Below, piece after piece: positions 8,541-17,906 of a DNA stretch of 64,000 bases. The stretch covers positions 1-64,000 of the forward strand of contig JAGXFV010000025.1 of assembly GCA_024637095.1 (NCBI GenBank), written 5' to 3'. Origin of the DNA: Actinomycetes bacterium. Lineage in GTDB: Bacteria; Actinomycetota; Thermoleophilia; RBG-16-64-13. Under the pieces are notes generated by a model. That model searched no databases and had not been told where the DNA came from. It worked only from the letters and a program-made list of their open reading frames with translations. Made by a program: the position numbers and the translations under genes. How positions within the stretch are numbered: the first letter of the stretch is position 1; every line of letters starts with the position of its first letter.

Positions 8541-10283
8541 ATGCGAACCCAGATTCTTACCTCGCGCTTCTCCCGGCGATTACCTCCGCATTTCTCTTTC
8601 CGCTTCGCCCTGAATATCGCGGCACTGTGGTCGGCGTTGATCTGGGCACTGATGTCGGCGGTGATTGTAGCCATGTTGGCTTCTGCAGGGCCGGCGACCG
8701 CACAAACTGCCGGCGAAGGCGACCTGCGGGTGGACGTAGTCGCCACCGGCCTGCGCGTTCCTTGGGAGATGCGCTTCCTGCCGAGCGGCGAGTTGCTCGT
8801 GAGCGAGCGTGACGGCGGCCTTGTGCGCGTTGATGTGGAGACAGGGGCACAAACCCGGCTGGGCACTCTCCCGGTCACGGAGCAGGGTGAGAGCGGCCTA
8901 CTCGGCTTCGACCTGGATCCCAGCTATCCCGCCCAACCCTACATCTACGTGAGTTACACGCGCTCCACGGGTGACGGCATGGTCAACCGCGTCAGCCGCT
9001 TCACCATTAGCGGCGACAGCATTGGCTCGGAGGTGGCGCTGGTGGACAACATCCCTGCGGCGTCGATCCACGACGGCAGCCGTGTCGGCTTCGGACCGGA
9101 CGGCAACCTGTGGGTGACCACGGGCGACGCAGGGCAATCGCAACTCGTGCAGGATAGGGCTTCGCTCGCCGGCAAGGTCCTCCGCATGGACCGGGCGGGC
9201 AACCCCGCGGCGGGCAATCCCTTTCCGGGATCGCTCGTCTACAGCTACGGACACCGAAACCCCCAGGGGCTCGCCTGGCGCGCCGGGGACTCCAATCCGT
9301 TCGTCACCGAGCACGGTCCCGACACCAACGACGAGGTCAACCATCTGGCTTCCGGGGCCAACTTCGGCTGGCCCGAGGTACGAGGATTCTCGAATGACCC
9401 CGCCTTCCGTAACCCGGTGCGCGCGTGGACACCGACGATTGCTCCGGCGGGCGCCGCCTTCTACGAGGCGGGTGCGATTCCCGGCTGGAACGGCTCCCTG
9501 CTCTTCGTCACCCTCAAGGAGCGGGATCTCCGCCGGCTGGTCCCAGCAGATGCCACCTTCGGCTCGGTGGCCCAAGAGCAGGTGCTCTTCGACGGGCGTT
9601 TCGGTCGTTTGCGCTCGATCACTGTGGGTCCGGACGGCTCGATCTATCTGGGTACCAGCAATCGCGACGGCCGCGCTTCGCCGGCCCCCGAGGACGACCG
9701 TATTCTGCGGGTGAGTTTCGCCGGATTCTCCGCGTTTAGCGACGTCCCGGCGGGGCATCGCTTCTTCGCCGCGGTGCAGGCTCTGGCTGAGCGGGGAGTG
9801 GTCCAGGGGTACGGAGACGGAACCTTCGGCCCGGACGATCCGGTGCTGCGGGCGCAGCTCGCGAAGATGGCAGTGCTCGCCTTCGGACTTCACAGCGAGC
9901 CCGTGGACAACCTGAGCGATCCCAGTTTCCTCGACGTGGCTTACGACGGCGACGCCTATCCTTTCGACTATGTGGAAGAGGCCGCCGGCGCAGGGCTCGT
10001 GCTGGGATACGGCAACGGCCTCTTCGGACCCTCGGATCCCCTGCTGCGGGTGCAATTGGTGCGGGTGGTGGTCCGGGCGGCGGACGCTTCCCTGGCCGAG
10101 CCTCCCCCCGGATACGACCCCGGCTTCACTGATCTGGCTCTCGAAGACCGCGCCGTGGTGGCCAAGGCGGAGTTCAACAATCTGGTGGACGGACGCTCGA
10201 CCACGATCTTCGACCCCTATGGCTCGGCTACCCGCGGTCACGCGGCGAAGGTGGTGTTTCAGGCGCTCCAGGCGGCACAGTAG
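8541..10283 (+). CDS. secreted PQQ-type sugar (sorbosone/glucose) dehydrogenase with SLH domains
   Basis: Extracellular six-bladed beta-propeller of the soluble glucose/sorbosone dehydrogenase family fused to surface-anchoring SLH repeats, 580 residues. A signal peptide (hydrophobic stretch, cleavage near GPATAQ) is followed by propeller motifs: VPWEMRFLPSGELLVSERDG, RVGFGPDGNLWVTTGDAG, YSYGHRNPQGLAW and EVNHLASGANFGWPEV. From about residue 395 come three SLH repeats (FSDVPAGHRFFAAVQALAE with GYGDGTFGPDD; FLDVAYDGD with GYGNGLFGPSD; FTDLALEDRAVVAKAEF). The start is ATG 8541 with AAGGAGG upstream. The family oxidises aldoses using PQQ; cofactor use here is inferred. Confidence 0.88.
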   Translation: MRTQILTSRFSRRLPPHFSFRFALNIAALWSALIWALMSAVIVAMLASAGPATAQTAGEGDLRVDVVATGLRVPWEMRFLPSGELLVSERDGGLVRVDVETGAQTRLGTLPVTEQGESGLLGFDLDPSYPAQPYIYVSYTRSTGDGMVNRVSRFTISGDSIGSEVALVDNIPAASIHDGSRVGFGPDGNLWVTTGDAGQSQLVQDRASLAGKVLRMDRAGNPAAGNPFPGSLVYSYGHRNPQGLAWRAGDSNPFVTEHGPDTNDEVNHLASGANFGWPEVRGFSNDPAFRNPVRAWTPTIAPAGAAFYEAGAIPGWNGSLLFVTLKERDLRRLVPADATFGSVAQEQVLFDGRFGRLRSITVGPDGSIYLGTSNRDGRASPAPEDDRILRVSFAGFSAFSDVPAGHRFFAAVQALAERGVVQGYGDGTFGPDDPVLRAQLAKMAVLAFGLHSEPVDNLSDPSFLDVAYDGDAYPFDYVEEAAGAGLVLGYGNGLFGPSDPLLRVQLVRVVVRAADASLAEPPPGYDPGFTDLALEDRAVVAKAEFNNLVDGRSTTIFDPYGSATRGHAAKVVFQALQAAQ

Positions 10284-10299
10284 GACAGAGGGCCCCTAG

Positions 10300-10320
10300 G
10301 GCGGCTGCCCATGAGCCGCC
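10300..10320 (+). terminator. hairpin after the sugar dehydrogenase gene
   Basis: A 7-bp stem GGCGGCT / AGCCGCC with a 7-base loop, 17 bases past the stop, lies between the plus-strand dehydrogenase and the converging minus-strand nuclease gene. There is no T-tract. Confidence 0.45.
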
Positions 10321-10395
10321 ACCGGCCGGGGATTGCGACCGCGGGTGACGGACTGCCCATGGACGGAGTGCGCATCTGCCAGCGGGTGGCGGCGG

Positions 10396-11883
10396 CTACG
10401 TGGGGCCGGCCCGCTCCGCCAACTGCTGATACACCCGACACAGGCCGAAGGTGTCCCGTGCGCAATATTCGCGCAGGCTGGCAAAGAGTTGTGCCCTCGC
10501 AGCCCCGTTCTGTCCGCTCCGCACCATGGCCTCGTATCGCACCGCCGCCGTCTGTCCGTCCGCGATGTCGAGGTCGTCGTAGCCAAGATCCGACACCAGG
10601 GCGGGCAACACCAGCTTGAGCGAAGTGCGCCCGCGAAACTCGTGGTGCTGCACGTGCTGCCTGACGACCGGCTCGAGATCAAAGAGCCGCGCCTCGAGCG
10701 CGGCGATCTCCTTGGCGTATTCAGGCAACTCCTCAGCCAGTTGCCTGAGCCGGGTCGTCTCGTACGGCGAGTAGACCACCACGCTGCCCCGGTCTCCCAC
10801 GCGCTCGAGTAGAGCCTCAATCAGCCCCGAGCGAGGGTCGCTGCGGTCCTCGTGGAGGTATTCCCAGTGCCGTAGGCTTCCGTCCGCGTCCAATCGATGC
10901 AGCGACCACTGTACCGGTATCACCTGGTAGGGGCGAGTCCCCGGAAAAAGGGGCAGCGGTGACATCACCGTCTCGAAATCCAGGAAGAAGAGGGGGTGCT
11001 CCGCTGCAGCCAGCGCCGAGGCGAGCCCATCGGCGAAACTCACCCGGCGCTCGGCCGCGACGCGGCAGACGGTGTGCTGGCGGGGCTGCAGTGGCGGATA
11101 CACCGGAGGGACCTCGGTCACCGAATAGATGCCGTCGGCCTGCAACGCGGCCAGCTGCTCATCGGTTACCCAAGGAAGGTCGGTGATCGCAAAGTCGGGC
11201 AGTAAGGCGTGGCAGTGTCCCAGATACGCACAGTCATAGGGCTTCCGGCAGTGCTTGCCGAACCTATTCTCCGGACAGTCGCGACTTAACATCCGGCGCA
11301 TCTCGGCCAGGCGGGCCGGCAGGATCTCCAGATGCGAGCGGACCTGGTCGGTGACGTCTTCAAGCGCGAACAGGCGGTGCGGATCGTAGTCTCCCCCCTC
11401 CCAGATGTACTCCCGATTTACGTAAAGGATCGCGGCCGAGCGCACCGTGAATCCTGACCGCTCGATCGAATGAACCTGGGCAGCAGCGTCGGTGACGTGC
11501 TCTTCCTTGGCCTTGGTCGACTGCTTGACTTCAATTACATCCCAACAGCCGTCCGGCGCTTTGAGGAGAACGTCAACCCGCACGAAGACGCCGTCGCCGT
11601 CGAAAGCGGCCTCGAAGAGGGCTTCGGTGCCCCGGCGCATCAGCTCTCTCGTGGTCTGCAAGGCGAGGGCACCCTGGCGGTAGTCCGCCTCAACCAACAC
11701 TCCATCGCGGTACCGCTCGCGGGCGAGTTCCCCCACCCGATGGCCCATGTCGAACAGAGCCCGAGTCGTATCGGAGATGGGGTCGGCCAGTTGCTTGCGG
11801 TAGCACTCCAACCAGAGCTGCCTATGGCACTGCAGTCCTTTTTGGTAGCGCGACTTCGAGAGGTTGGGAACCCTTGCGGCCAT
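10396..11883 (-). CDS. DUF2779 protein: Cas4/RecB-like nuclease fused to an RNase-H-like exonuclease domain
   Basis: Predicted DNA nuclease of 495 residues. The N-terminal part reads like a Cas4/RecB PD-(D/E)XK domain: VFVRVDVLL (Asp) and WDVIEVKQSTK (ExK), closed by a cysteine cluster at CPENRFGKHCRKPYDCAYLGHC positions about 210-231 that could hold a 4Fe-4S cluster. The C-terminal part begins FFLDFETV (DxE motif), continues with VVVYSPYETTRL, and ends with YCARDTFGL, consistent with a DEDD-type exonuclease fold. The start is ATG 11883, with AGGAGG nine bases upstream. It is monocistronic; a repair or defence role is inferred, not shown. Confidence 0.8.
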   Translation of the reverse strand: MAARVPNLSKSRYQKGLQCHRQLWLECYRKQLADPISDTTRALFDMGHRVGELARERYRDGVLVEADYRQGALALQTTRELMRRGTEALFEAAFDGDGVFVRVDVLLKAPDGCWDVIEVKQSTKAKEEHVTDAAAQVHSIERSGFTVRSAAILYVNREYIWEGGDYDPHRLFALEDVTDQVRSHLEILPARLAEMRRMLSRDCPENRFGKHCRKPYDCAYLGHCHALLPDFAITDLPWVTDEQLAALQADGIYSVTEVPPVYPPLQPRQHTVCRVAAERRVSFADGLASALAAAEHPLFFLDFETVMSPLPLFPGTRPYQVIPVQWSLHRLDADGSLRHWEYLHEDRSDPRSGLIEALLERVGDRGSVVVYSPYETTRLRQLAEELPEYAKEIAALEARLFDLEPVVRQHVQHHEFRGRTSLKLVLPALVSDLGYDDLDIADGQTAAVRYEAMVRSGQNGAARAQLFASLREYCARDTFGLCRVYQQLAERAGPT

Positions 11884-12083
11884 GTTGAGGCCCTCCTGAT
11901 GACGTTTCTCCGGCCGGGGATAGCGACGGCCCAGCGGTAAGACCAAAATAGCAGGCGGTCCGGACAGACTCGGCTGAGGGATGCTTCTTTTCCCCGGTGG
12001 GTTTCGTCGATGGATGAACGCTTATACGATGAAGAGAGGTCGCGTTGATATACCACCGGCAAACTCATCGACGGGGGTCGGAG

Positions 12084-12848
12084 ATGATGCGGGAGTTCGA
12101 GGGTAAGGTTGCCTTGATTACGGGAGCGGGCTCCGGGATCGGCAGGGCCACAGCCCAGGCGCTGGCGGAGGGTGGGGCCAAGGTGATGGCGGCCGACCTC
12201 AGCGCCGAAGCCGCGCGGGAAAGCGCAGATTTGTGCGAAAAAGCAGGCGGCGTCTGCCAGGCCACTGCCGCAGACGTCACTTCTGCCGCGCAAGTCGAAC
12301 AAATGGTGAACCGGACCACGGAGGCCTTCGGCCGTCTCGACATCGCGGTAAACAACGCCGGCATCGGCGGACCCGCGGCAACCATCGCCGACTATGAGGA
12401 GGCTGCCTGGCGCCAGGTAATCGACGTCAATCTGATCGGTGTCTGGCTGTGCATGAAGTACGAACTCGCCCAGATGACGAAGGCGGGAAGCGGGGTGATC
12501 GTCAACATCTCCTCGATCCTCGGACTGGTGGGCTTCCCTCAGGCGTCGGCTTACGTCTCGGCTAAGCACGGCGTGGTCGGCCTAACCAAGAGCGCTGCCC
12601 TGGAGTACTCCGGGCAGGGAATCCGCATCAATTCGGTCAACCCCGGATTCATCCAGACCCCAATGCTTGAGGCGGCGGGGATGACTCCCGGCACCGAGAT
12701 GCACGAGTTCCTGGTAGGCAAGCACCCCGCCGGGCGCCTGGGAACCTCCGAGGAAGTTGCTGAGTTGATTCTCTGGTTGGCCTCCGACCGGGCGAGCTTT
12801 ATTACCGGCGGCGCTTATCTGGTGGACGGCGGGTACGTGGCGCAGTAG
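12084..12848 (+). CDS. SDR-family NAD(P)-dependent oxidoreductase
   Basis: Classical short-chain dehydrogenase/reductase of about 254 residues. The cofactor motif is TGAGSGIG, the structural motif is NNAGIGG, the catalytic Ser is in NISSILGLVG, and the Tyr/Lys pair is in SAYVSAKHG. The late motif NPGFIQTPM and the C-terminal FITGGAYLVDGGY are typical. ADLS after beta-2 suggests NAD preference. The substrate is unknown. ATG 12084 (or 12087) follows GGGGGTCGGAG. There are no operon partners. The 200-bp spacer before it shows no clear regulatory element. Confidence 0.9.
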   Translation: MMREFEGKVALITGAGSGIGRATAQALAEGGAKVMAADLSAEAARESADLCEKAGGVCQATAADVTSAAQVEQMVNRTTEAFGRLDIAVNNAGIGGPAATIADYEEAAWRQVIDVNLIGVWLCMKYELAQMTKAGSGVIVNISSILGLVGFPQASAYVSAKHGVVGLTKSAALEYSGQGIRINSVNPGFIQTPMLEAAGMTPGTEMHEFLVGKHPAGRLGTSEEVAELILWLASDRASFITGGAYLVDGGYVAQ

Positions 12849-12951
12849 CCAAGCGCGGGGGGTTGGTTCTGGCGGTCACAAGACGAGAGCTGAGACCCTC
12901 CGCCAAATCTCAGCGCGTGCTGGCCTCCTTGCTGCGGAGAGGCCGGATTCG

Positions 12952-13692
12952 CTAGACCTGCACCGCCACCGAACTGCCGGAGTCCAGCGGGTTGGTGCGG
13001 GCCGCGAGCGAGAAGAGGTAGGGGTAGTCCTTCTGCAGATGCTGCACGTAGTCGAGCCATTCCAGCGCCAGCAGACCGTAAGCTCTCTCCACGTCGCCGG
13101 ATAGGTGCTTCACGTCGCTGGCGGGCAGGCTGTCGAAATCCCCGCGGCGGCTGAGCTCATCGCTTAGGTGGAAGACGCCCCACATGGCATCGGTAAAGGT
13201 CTCGTGCTCCAACAAGTTGGGATTCTGCAAGAGGCCCAGCAGGAAGCCGCGCTTCTCCGTCAGAAAGGCGCTCAGCGAAGCCAGGTCCTCCCAGTCGGCC
13301 TGGATCCCGTAGTCATACTCCACGGCGGCCATCTTGGCCTCCTGGTAGCGGGCCTCATCCCAGCCGGGGCCGACGAGAAAGTGCTCGCGCACCTCCACAT
13401 CCTCGTCCAGGAGGGAGATCCGGCGCAGGAGCTCCGACCCCACCTCGCTGAAAAACGCCCCGATCACCATGCTCAGCTTGTTCATCATCTCCTGGTGGGC
13501 GCGCCGCTCGAGCAGTGAATGGATGATCATGGTGACGATCAGCACCTCGACCGGGAGAAAGGCGATGTCGTGCAGGGTGTAGATGGCGATGTGGTGGAAG
13601 TCCTGGAAGATCGCCAGGTGAATGGCGAACAGCACCACCGAGGTCAGCAGCAGGCCGATGCCCAGTTTGACCGTCCAGCTCAACCCTTTCAT
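12952..13692 (-). CDS. two-helix membrane protein of unknown function
   Basis: A 246-residue protein. Two membrane helices (about residues 8-30 and 37-60) are followed by a mostly helical cytosolic domain beginning ERRAHQEMMNKLSMVIGAFFSEVG. I do not recognise a named family; no catalytic motif is visible. The cytosolic part has many acidic residues and conserved-looking aromatic patches (GVFHLSDEL, LEWLDYVQHLQKDYPYLFSL). The promoter would lie in the short spacer beside prfC on the same strand, 13 bp upstream, so co-transcription with prfC is possible. Confidence 0.75.
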   Translation of the reverse strand: MKGLSWTVKLGIGLLLTSVVLFAIHLAIFQDFHHIAIYTLHDIAFLPVEVLIVTMIIHSLLERRAHQEMMNKLSMVIGAFFSEVGSELLRRISLLDEDVEVREHFLVGPGWDEARYQEAKMAAVEYDYGIQADWEDLASLSAFLTEKRGFLLGLLQNPNLLEHETFTDAMWGVFHLSDELSRRGDFDSLPASDVKHLSGDVERAYGLLALEWLDYVQHLQKDYPYLFSLAARTNPLDSGSSVAVQV

Positions 13693-13705
13693 ACAGCATC
13701 TCTCC

Positions 13706-15298
13706 TTAACATTGGCCCACGAACAGGGGTTCCAAGGTGGCCTCCGGCCGGTCTTTCTCCGTCTGCCTCAGCCAGAAGTCGTCGGGGAAGAGGGCGAGCA
13801 AGGCGCCGTCGCTTCGGGTCAGCACTTCAATGCGCCGATGGTTGCGCAGTGTGGCCGCGGTCCGCGCGTCCGTCCGCCGCGCCAGGGTGTACGGGAGCGC
13901 CGTGAGTTCCACCGGAGCCCCGAACTCGTTCTCCATCCGGTGCAGAGCCACTTCGTATTGCATGGGTCCCACCGCGCCCAGCACGGGCACGTGGTCCGCG
14001 CTCCCGGGATAGCTGAGAATCTGAACCACGCCCTCCTCCTCGAGCGTTGCCAGACCCCGGCGGAACTGCTTGTGCCGCCCCGGATCGAGCGCCCGCACCC
14101 GCCGGAAGTGCTCCGGAGCAAAGGCGGGAATGGGCGGGAAGCTGATCGGCTCCTCCGTGTAGAGACTATCTCCCAGCCTGAGGTCACGGGCGTTGACCAG
14201 TCCGACCACGTCTCCGGGGAAGGCCTCGTCCATAGTCTCGCGTCCCCGGCCGAAGAGACCGTGGGCGTAGTTCGTCGAAAAGGGCTTGCCCGTACGCGCG
14301 ACCTTCACCTGCATGCCCCTCTCGAAGCGTCCCGAATTGACCCGCACGAAGGCAAGCCGGTCGTGATGCCGGGGATCGAGGTTGGCCTGGACCTTGAAGA
14401 CCTGACCGGAAAACGAAGCGCCCAGAGGACGGCCTCCCCCATCCTCATCCGGACGCGGCAGCGGCGCCGGCGCGAGATCGACCAGGGCGTTGAGCAGAGC
14501 CCCCACGCCAAAGTTCCAGAGGGCCGAACCGAAGAACACCGGCGTCACCACTCCGGTGAGGAAGGCCTCGAGGTCAAAGTCGGCGCCGATTCCGTCGAGA
14601 AGGGCGAGTTCCTCGCCCGCAGTCCGGCCCTCGGGTCCCGCGCTCCGCAACCGAGACAGGTCCAGCCGCTCCTCGGGAGCTTCGGTCGCTCCGCGGGATG
14701 TGCGTTTGAACCTGCGGAAGCTGCCGTCGCGCCGATCGAGCACTCCCTGGAAGTCGGCCCCCAAGCCCACCGGCCAGGTCATCGGCGTCGGCACCACCGA
14801 GAGCTTCTCCTCGATCTCGTCGAGCAGCCCCAGAGGCGAATCGGAAGGCCGGTCGCACTTGTTGACGAAGGTGATCAGAGGCGTTCCCCGACTGCGGCAG
14901 ACCTCAAAAAGGCGGAGGGTGCGCTCCTCCACCCCTTTGGCCGCGTCGAGCACCATGACCGCGGCGTCGACCGCCGTCAGCACCCGGTAGGTGTCCTCGG
15001 AGAAGTCGCGGTGACCGGGGGTGTCCAAGAGGTTGAGCACGTGCCCGCGGTGGGAAAAGCGGAGCACGGTGGAACTGATGGAAATGCCGCGTTGCTGCTC
15101 CATCTCCATCCAATCGGACTTCGCCGCCTGGCCTCCTCGGCCGGCCTTGACCGCTCCGGCCGCCTCGATGGCGCCGCCGTAGAGCAGGAGCTTCTCGGTG
15201 AGGGTGGTCTTTCCGGCGTCCGGGTGAGAAACGATGGCGAAGGTTCGGCGGCGCTTGGCCTCTGCTCTGATGAGTTCGGCCTCGGGGTTGGGGGCCAA
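13706..15298 (-). CDS. prfC: peptide chain release factor 3
   Basis: Translational GTPase that recycles RF1/RF2 from the ribosome, 530 residues, the standard length. The G motifs are visible: G1 SHPDAGKTTLTEKL, G2 region QQRGISISSTV, G3 DTPGHRDFSEDTYR, G4 NKCDRPS. Domain II and the RF3-specific C-terminal domain follow (GAVGPMQYEV, FGAPVELTALPYTLAR). The start is TTG 15298, preceded by TAGGAG at good spacing. It is the first of two same-strand genes with the membrane protein 13 bp downstream. Confidence 0.95.
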   Translation of the reverse strand: MAPNPEAELIRAEAKRRRTFAIVSHPDAGKTTLTEKLLLYGGAIEAAGAVKAGRGGQAAKSDWMEMEQQRGISISSTVLRFSHRGHVLNLLDTPGHRDFSEDTYRVLTAVDAAVMVLDAAKGVEERTLRLFEVCRSRGTPLITFVNKCDRPSDSPLGLLDEIEEKLSVVPTPMTWPVGLGADFQGVLDRRDGSFRRFKRTSRGATEAPEERLDLSRLRSAGPEGRTAGEELALLDGIGADFDLEAFLTGVVTPVFFGSALWNFGVGALLNALVDLAPAPLPRPDEDGGGRPLGASFSGQVFKVQANLDPRHHDRLAFVRVNSGRFERGMQVKVARTGKPFSTNYAHGLFGRGRETMDEAFPGDVVGLVNARDLRLGDSLYTEEPISFPPIPAFAPEHFRRVRALDPGRHKQFRRGLATLEEEGVVQILSYPGSADHVPVLGAVGPMQYEVALHRMENEFGAPVELTALPYTLARRTDARTAATLRNHRRIEVLTRSDGALLALFPDDFWLRQTEKDRPEATLEPLFVGQC

Positions 15299-15342
15299 TT
15301 GTCTCCTAGTCCATTAGTGCGTATACGGTCTCTGAATATACA

Positions 15343-16290
15343 TCAGAGTGGGTGATCCGGCCGGGGCTGGTTATCGTCGAAGCCCAGCACCGCCGCCACC
15401 TGCGCGTCCTGCGCGTGGAAATCCACGGTCAGATTCTGGCCCACCACCGACGAGAGCTCGCCCAGTTCCTGTTCCAGCGCCACCGGGATGTCCTCGGGAG
15501 AGCCGATGTAGTAGTAGTTGCCGCCGCCGGAGTCGGCGATCTTGCGCAGCAGGTTTTCGTTGAATTGGCAGCCCACCCCGAAGATGCTGACCAGGCGTCC
15601 CGCGGCCAGACCCTGCTGGGCCAGATCCCCCAGCCCTTCGGCATCGGTGATCCCCTGGTTTGCCAGTCCGTCCGAGAGTAGAAACACCCGCCGCAGTGCC
15701 TCGCCCTCGGCTCCCAGCTGCTGCAGGCCCGCGGTCAGGCCCGCAGAGATGTCGGTGGAGCCGTCCCACCGCCTGCCGCGCATGCACGATCTCCTCCCCA
15801 TACATCGAGCCACTCCGATCCAACACCACGGAGATGTCGAAGGGAGGACGGCTCTGCTCCTGTTGTCTCCGATGCGCACGCGGTCCGGCCCGTCGGCGTC
15901 CTTGAGCACCCGGAGCGCTGAATTCGAGGCGGAGCGCAGAGCCGCCCGCTTCTCCCCCACGTGATCCCACATGGCGTGATACTCCATGGCAAAGAAGCTG
16001 AGGTCCAGCAGTTCGCGCTCGTGCCCTTCGTGCAGCTCCAGATCCAGCATCTTGTTCACGCTCTTCATGCCGTGGGTCCAGTCCCAGCCGTCGTGGGTGC
16101 GGCCGATATCGTGCCAGGCCGTCGCCTGCAGCACGGCCTCTCGCTCGAGGGGCGCCAAGTCCACTTCCTCTGCGATGGAGATAGCGTGGGTCAGCACACG
16201 GGCTGCATGAGGAACGCCGTGGATGCCCTGTGCATCGCGGAACCACGAGGGGTCTATTTCGGGCCACGCAAGTCGTTCGGGTAGGGCCAC
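15343..16290 (-). pseudogene. decayed chimera of an HD hydrolase and a VWA-domain protein
   Basis: Residues 1-140 of the open frame form an HD-type hydrolase (HGVPHAARVL, TAWHDIGR, HEGHERELLDL, ending LKDADGPDRVRIGD, which is where such proteins near completion). The frame then becomes nonsense. The next recognisable sequence, FDISVVLDRSGSMYGEEIV (MIDAS motif of a VWA domain), is in another frame around 15770-15850. The original frame then resumes with DGSTDISAGL, VFLLSDGLANQGITD and GGGNYYYIGSPEDIP. About 55 residues of the VWA core are missing and the C-terminus is short. At least one deletion and two frame changes are needed, so neither parent protein should be functional. Confidence 0.75.
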
Positions 16291-16348
16291 TCGCGTCTCC
16301 AGTGTGCGTCCTCCTATGCTTCAAGCCATGCGGGCAGTTGCTCTACCG

Positions 16349-16495
16349 CTATCTCCACAGCCGTGAGAGCCCGCGGCCGGCGAGCCTGCCGGTGATCCGG
16401 CGGCCGACGCGCTTCCCGACCCGCCCCTTTCGCACTGCCTGCACATCCCCGAGCATCCGAGCAACCATGTAGAGCAGATTGCGAATGGAACCCAT
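16349..16495 (-). CDS. small basic protein, 48 residues
   Basis: Starts MGSIRNLLYMVARMLGDVQ, continues with VRKGRVGKRVGRRITGRLAG and ends RLWR. Very basic and mostly helical, it resembles short, arginine-rich conserved hypothetical proteins often seen in Actinobacteria. GAGGGG lies 7 bases before the ATG, and a 15-base element shared with another promoter region lies 50 bp upstream. Function unknown; the basic charge suggests nucleic-acid or membrane-surface binding, which is inference only. Confidence 0.6.
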   Translation of the reverse strand: MGSIRNLLYMVARMLGDVQAVRKGRVGKRVGRRITGRLAGRGLSRLWR

Positions 16496-16545
16496 AGCCC
16501 ACCCCTCACCCGTCGAGCAATCGCGTCCGGGTCAATTGACCGTCC

Positions 16546-16560
16546 GTTTCACCATACAAT
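16546..16560 (-). promoter_or_regulatory. shared promoter-like element (copy 1)
   Basis: On the minus strand this reads ATTGTATGGTGAAAC, with an extended -10-like TGTATGGT. An identical 15-mer occurs at 22030-22044. It sits 50 bp upstream of the small basic protein gene. No good -35 is seen at 17 bases. Confidence 0.4.
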
Positions 16561-16611
16561 TTGTACCGGACAGACCTCGCAGGCGTGACCTCACTCGGCC
16601 GGTGCCAGCGG

Positions 16612-17901
16612 TCATCGCTCTTCCGTCCTCACGTGGCGCAGCACCACCGGGCGCCCGACGACCGCAACCAGCACCAACAGCATGAGAAACACCAGAGCGA
16701 TCGGTTCGGTTTCCGCCAGACGGAGGATAAGGGCAACCGAAGCCGTAGCCGCGCCCAGCGCGCCAAATCCGGTCACCCAGCGCGAGCCCGTTCCTTGACG
16801 AAAAGCCAGCCCGCCGACAACCGCGAAGGTGAAGAGGAATGCCAGGCTGGCCGCCTCGACCAGGGTGGTGAGCGTGCCCACCGCGGCCAGGAGCCCCGCC
16901 ATCACCCCTAGGCCGATCACCGCCCGATCCGGCACGCCGGCGCCGTTCTCATGCTCGAGGCTTGCGGGCAACTCGCCGTCGCCGGCCACCCGGTAGGCCA
17001 GCCGGGCGGTGGCGAAGAGCGTGGCGTTGATCGCCGATCCTGTGGAGAACGCCGCGGCGATCGTGACGACCACCAAACCGGCGACACCAAATGCCTGCCG
17101 TCCCGCGATGGCCAGCGCGACCTCCCGGTGCTCCACGACCTGGTCGGCCCCGATCAGCATGGCCGTGCCCACCGCCACCATGAGGTAGACGAAGATCACG
17201 ACGACAATGGCCGACAGCAGCGCGCGGGGCAGGGTGCGCTCCGGCCGGTCGATATCCTCGTAATCGTAGGTGAGCAGCTGGAAGCCCTCGTAGGCCATGA
17301 ACACGGAGGCCGCGCCGAAAAGCGCGGAGCCGGCCCCGGAACCCGGCACACCTCGCGAGAGCATCGGCGGATCCCACTGCGCCAGCCCCCAGGCAGCCAG
17401 CCCCACGAGCACCGCCAGCTTGAACCAGACGAGGACCACCTCCACCCCGCCGGCCTCACCCACCCCGCGCAGATTGAGCCCGATGAACAGAATCATGATG
17501 CCGACCGCCGCGGCGCGCGGGAACCACGGCCCCAACCCCACGACGTGCCCCAGGTAGCTCCCGAAGGTGAATGCGTAGACCGCGTTGGTGAGCACGTAGC
17601 CGACGATCAGCACCCAGGAGAGGCTGCCGGCGAACCCCTCGGCGTCGATCTCACGCAGAAAAGTGAAGGCTCCGCCCCCTTCGCCATAGTGGGCGGCCAG
17701 TTTCACGTAACTGTAGCCCGCCGCCAGCGCGACGAGCCCGGCGGCCAAGAAGCTGAGCCAAGCCCAGGGACCGGCGATGCCGACCACCACTCCGAGCGTG
17801 GAGAAGATCCCGCCGCCGACCATGCCGCCCACGGCCATGGACCAGGTGCCGTTGAACCCGAGCTTTGTTTTCGAGGAGCCCACTGCCTCCATCCTCCGCA
17901 C
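16612..17901 (-). CDS. APC-family amino-acid permease
   Basis: Integral membrane transporter of about 429 residues with some 12 helices. The APC signature in helix 1 is clear (GTWSMAVGGMVGGGIFSTLG), and the helix 6 region shows SVFMAYEGFQLLTYDYEDI followed by ERTLPRAL, typical of amino-acid/polyamine permeases with an unwound helix. The substrate is not predictable. The start chosen is GTG 17901, just after the stop of the histidine phosphatase (17907), with GAGGTAAGGG upstream; the frame is open further (to 17949) but that would overlap the upstream gene. It is probably co-transcribed with that gene. Confidence 0.87.
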   Translation of the reverse strand: MRRMEAVGSSKTKLGFNGTWSMAVGGMVGGGIFSTLGVVVGIAGPWAWLSFLAAGLVALAAGYSYVKLAAHYGEGGGAFTFLREIDAEGFAGSLSWVLIVGYVLTNAVYAFTFGSYLGHVVGLGPWFPRAAAVGIMILFIGLNLRGVGEAGGVEVVLVWFKLAVLVGLAAWGLAQWDPPMLSRGVPGSGAGSALFGAASVFMAYEGFQLLTYDYEDIDRPERTLPRALLSAIVVVIFVYLMVAVGTAMLIGADQVVEHREVALAIAGRQAFGVAGLVVVTIAAAFSTGSAINATLFATARLAYRVAGDGELPASLEHENGAGVPDRAVIGLGVMAGLLAAVGTLTTLVEAASLAFLFTFAVVGGLAFRQGTGSRWVTGFGALGAATASVALILRLAETEPIALVFLMLLVLVAVVGRPVVLRHVRTEER

Positions 17902-17906
17902 AGCCC

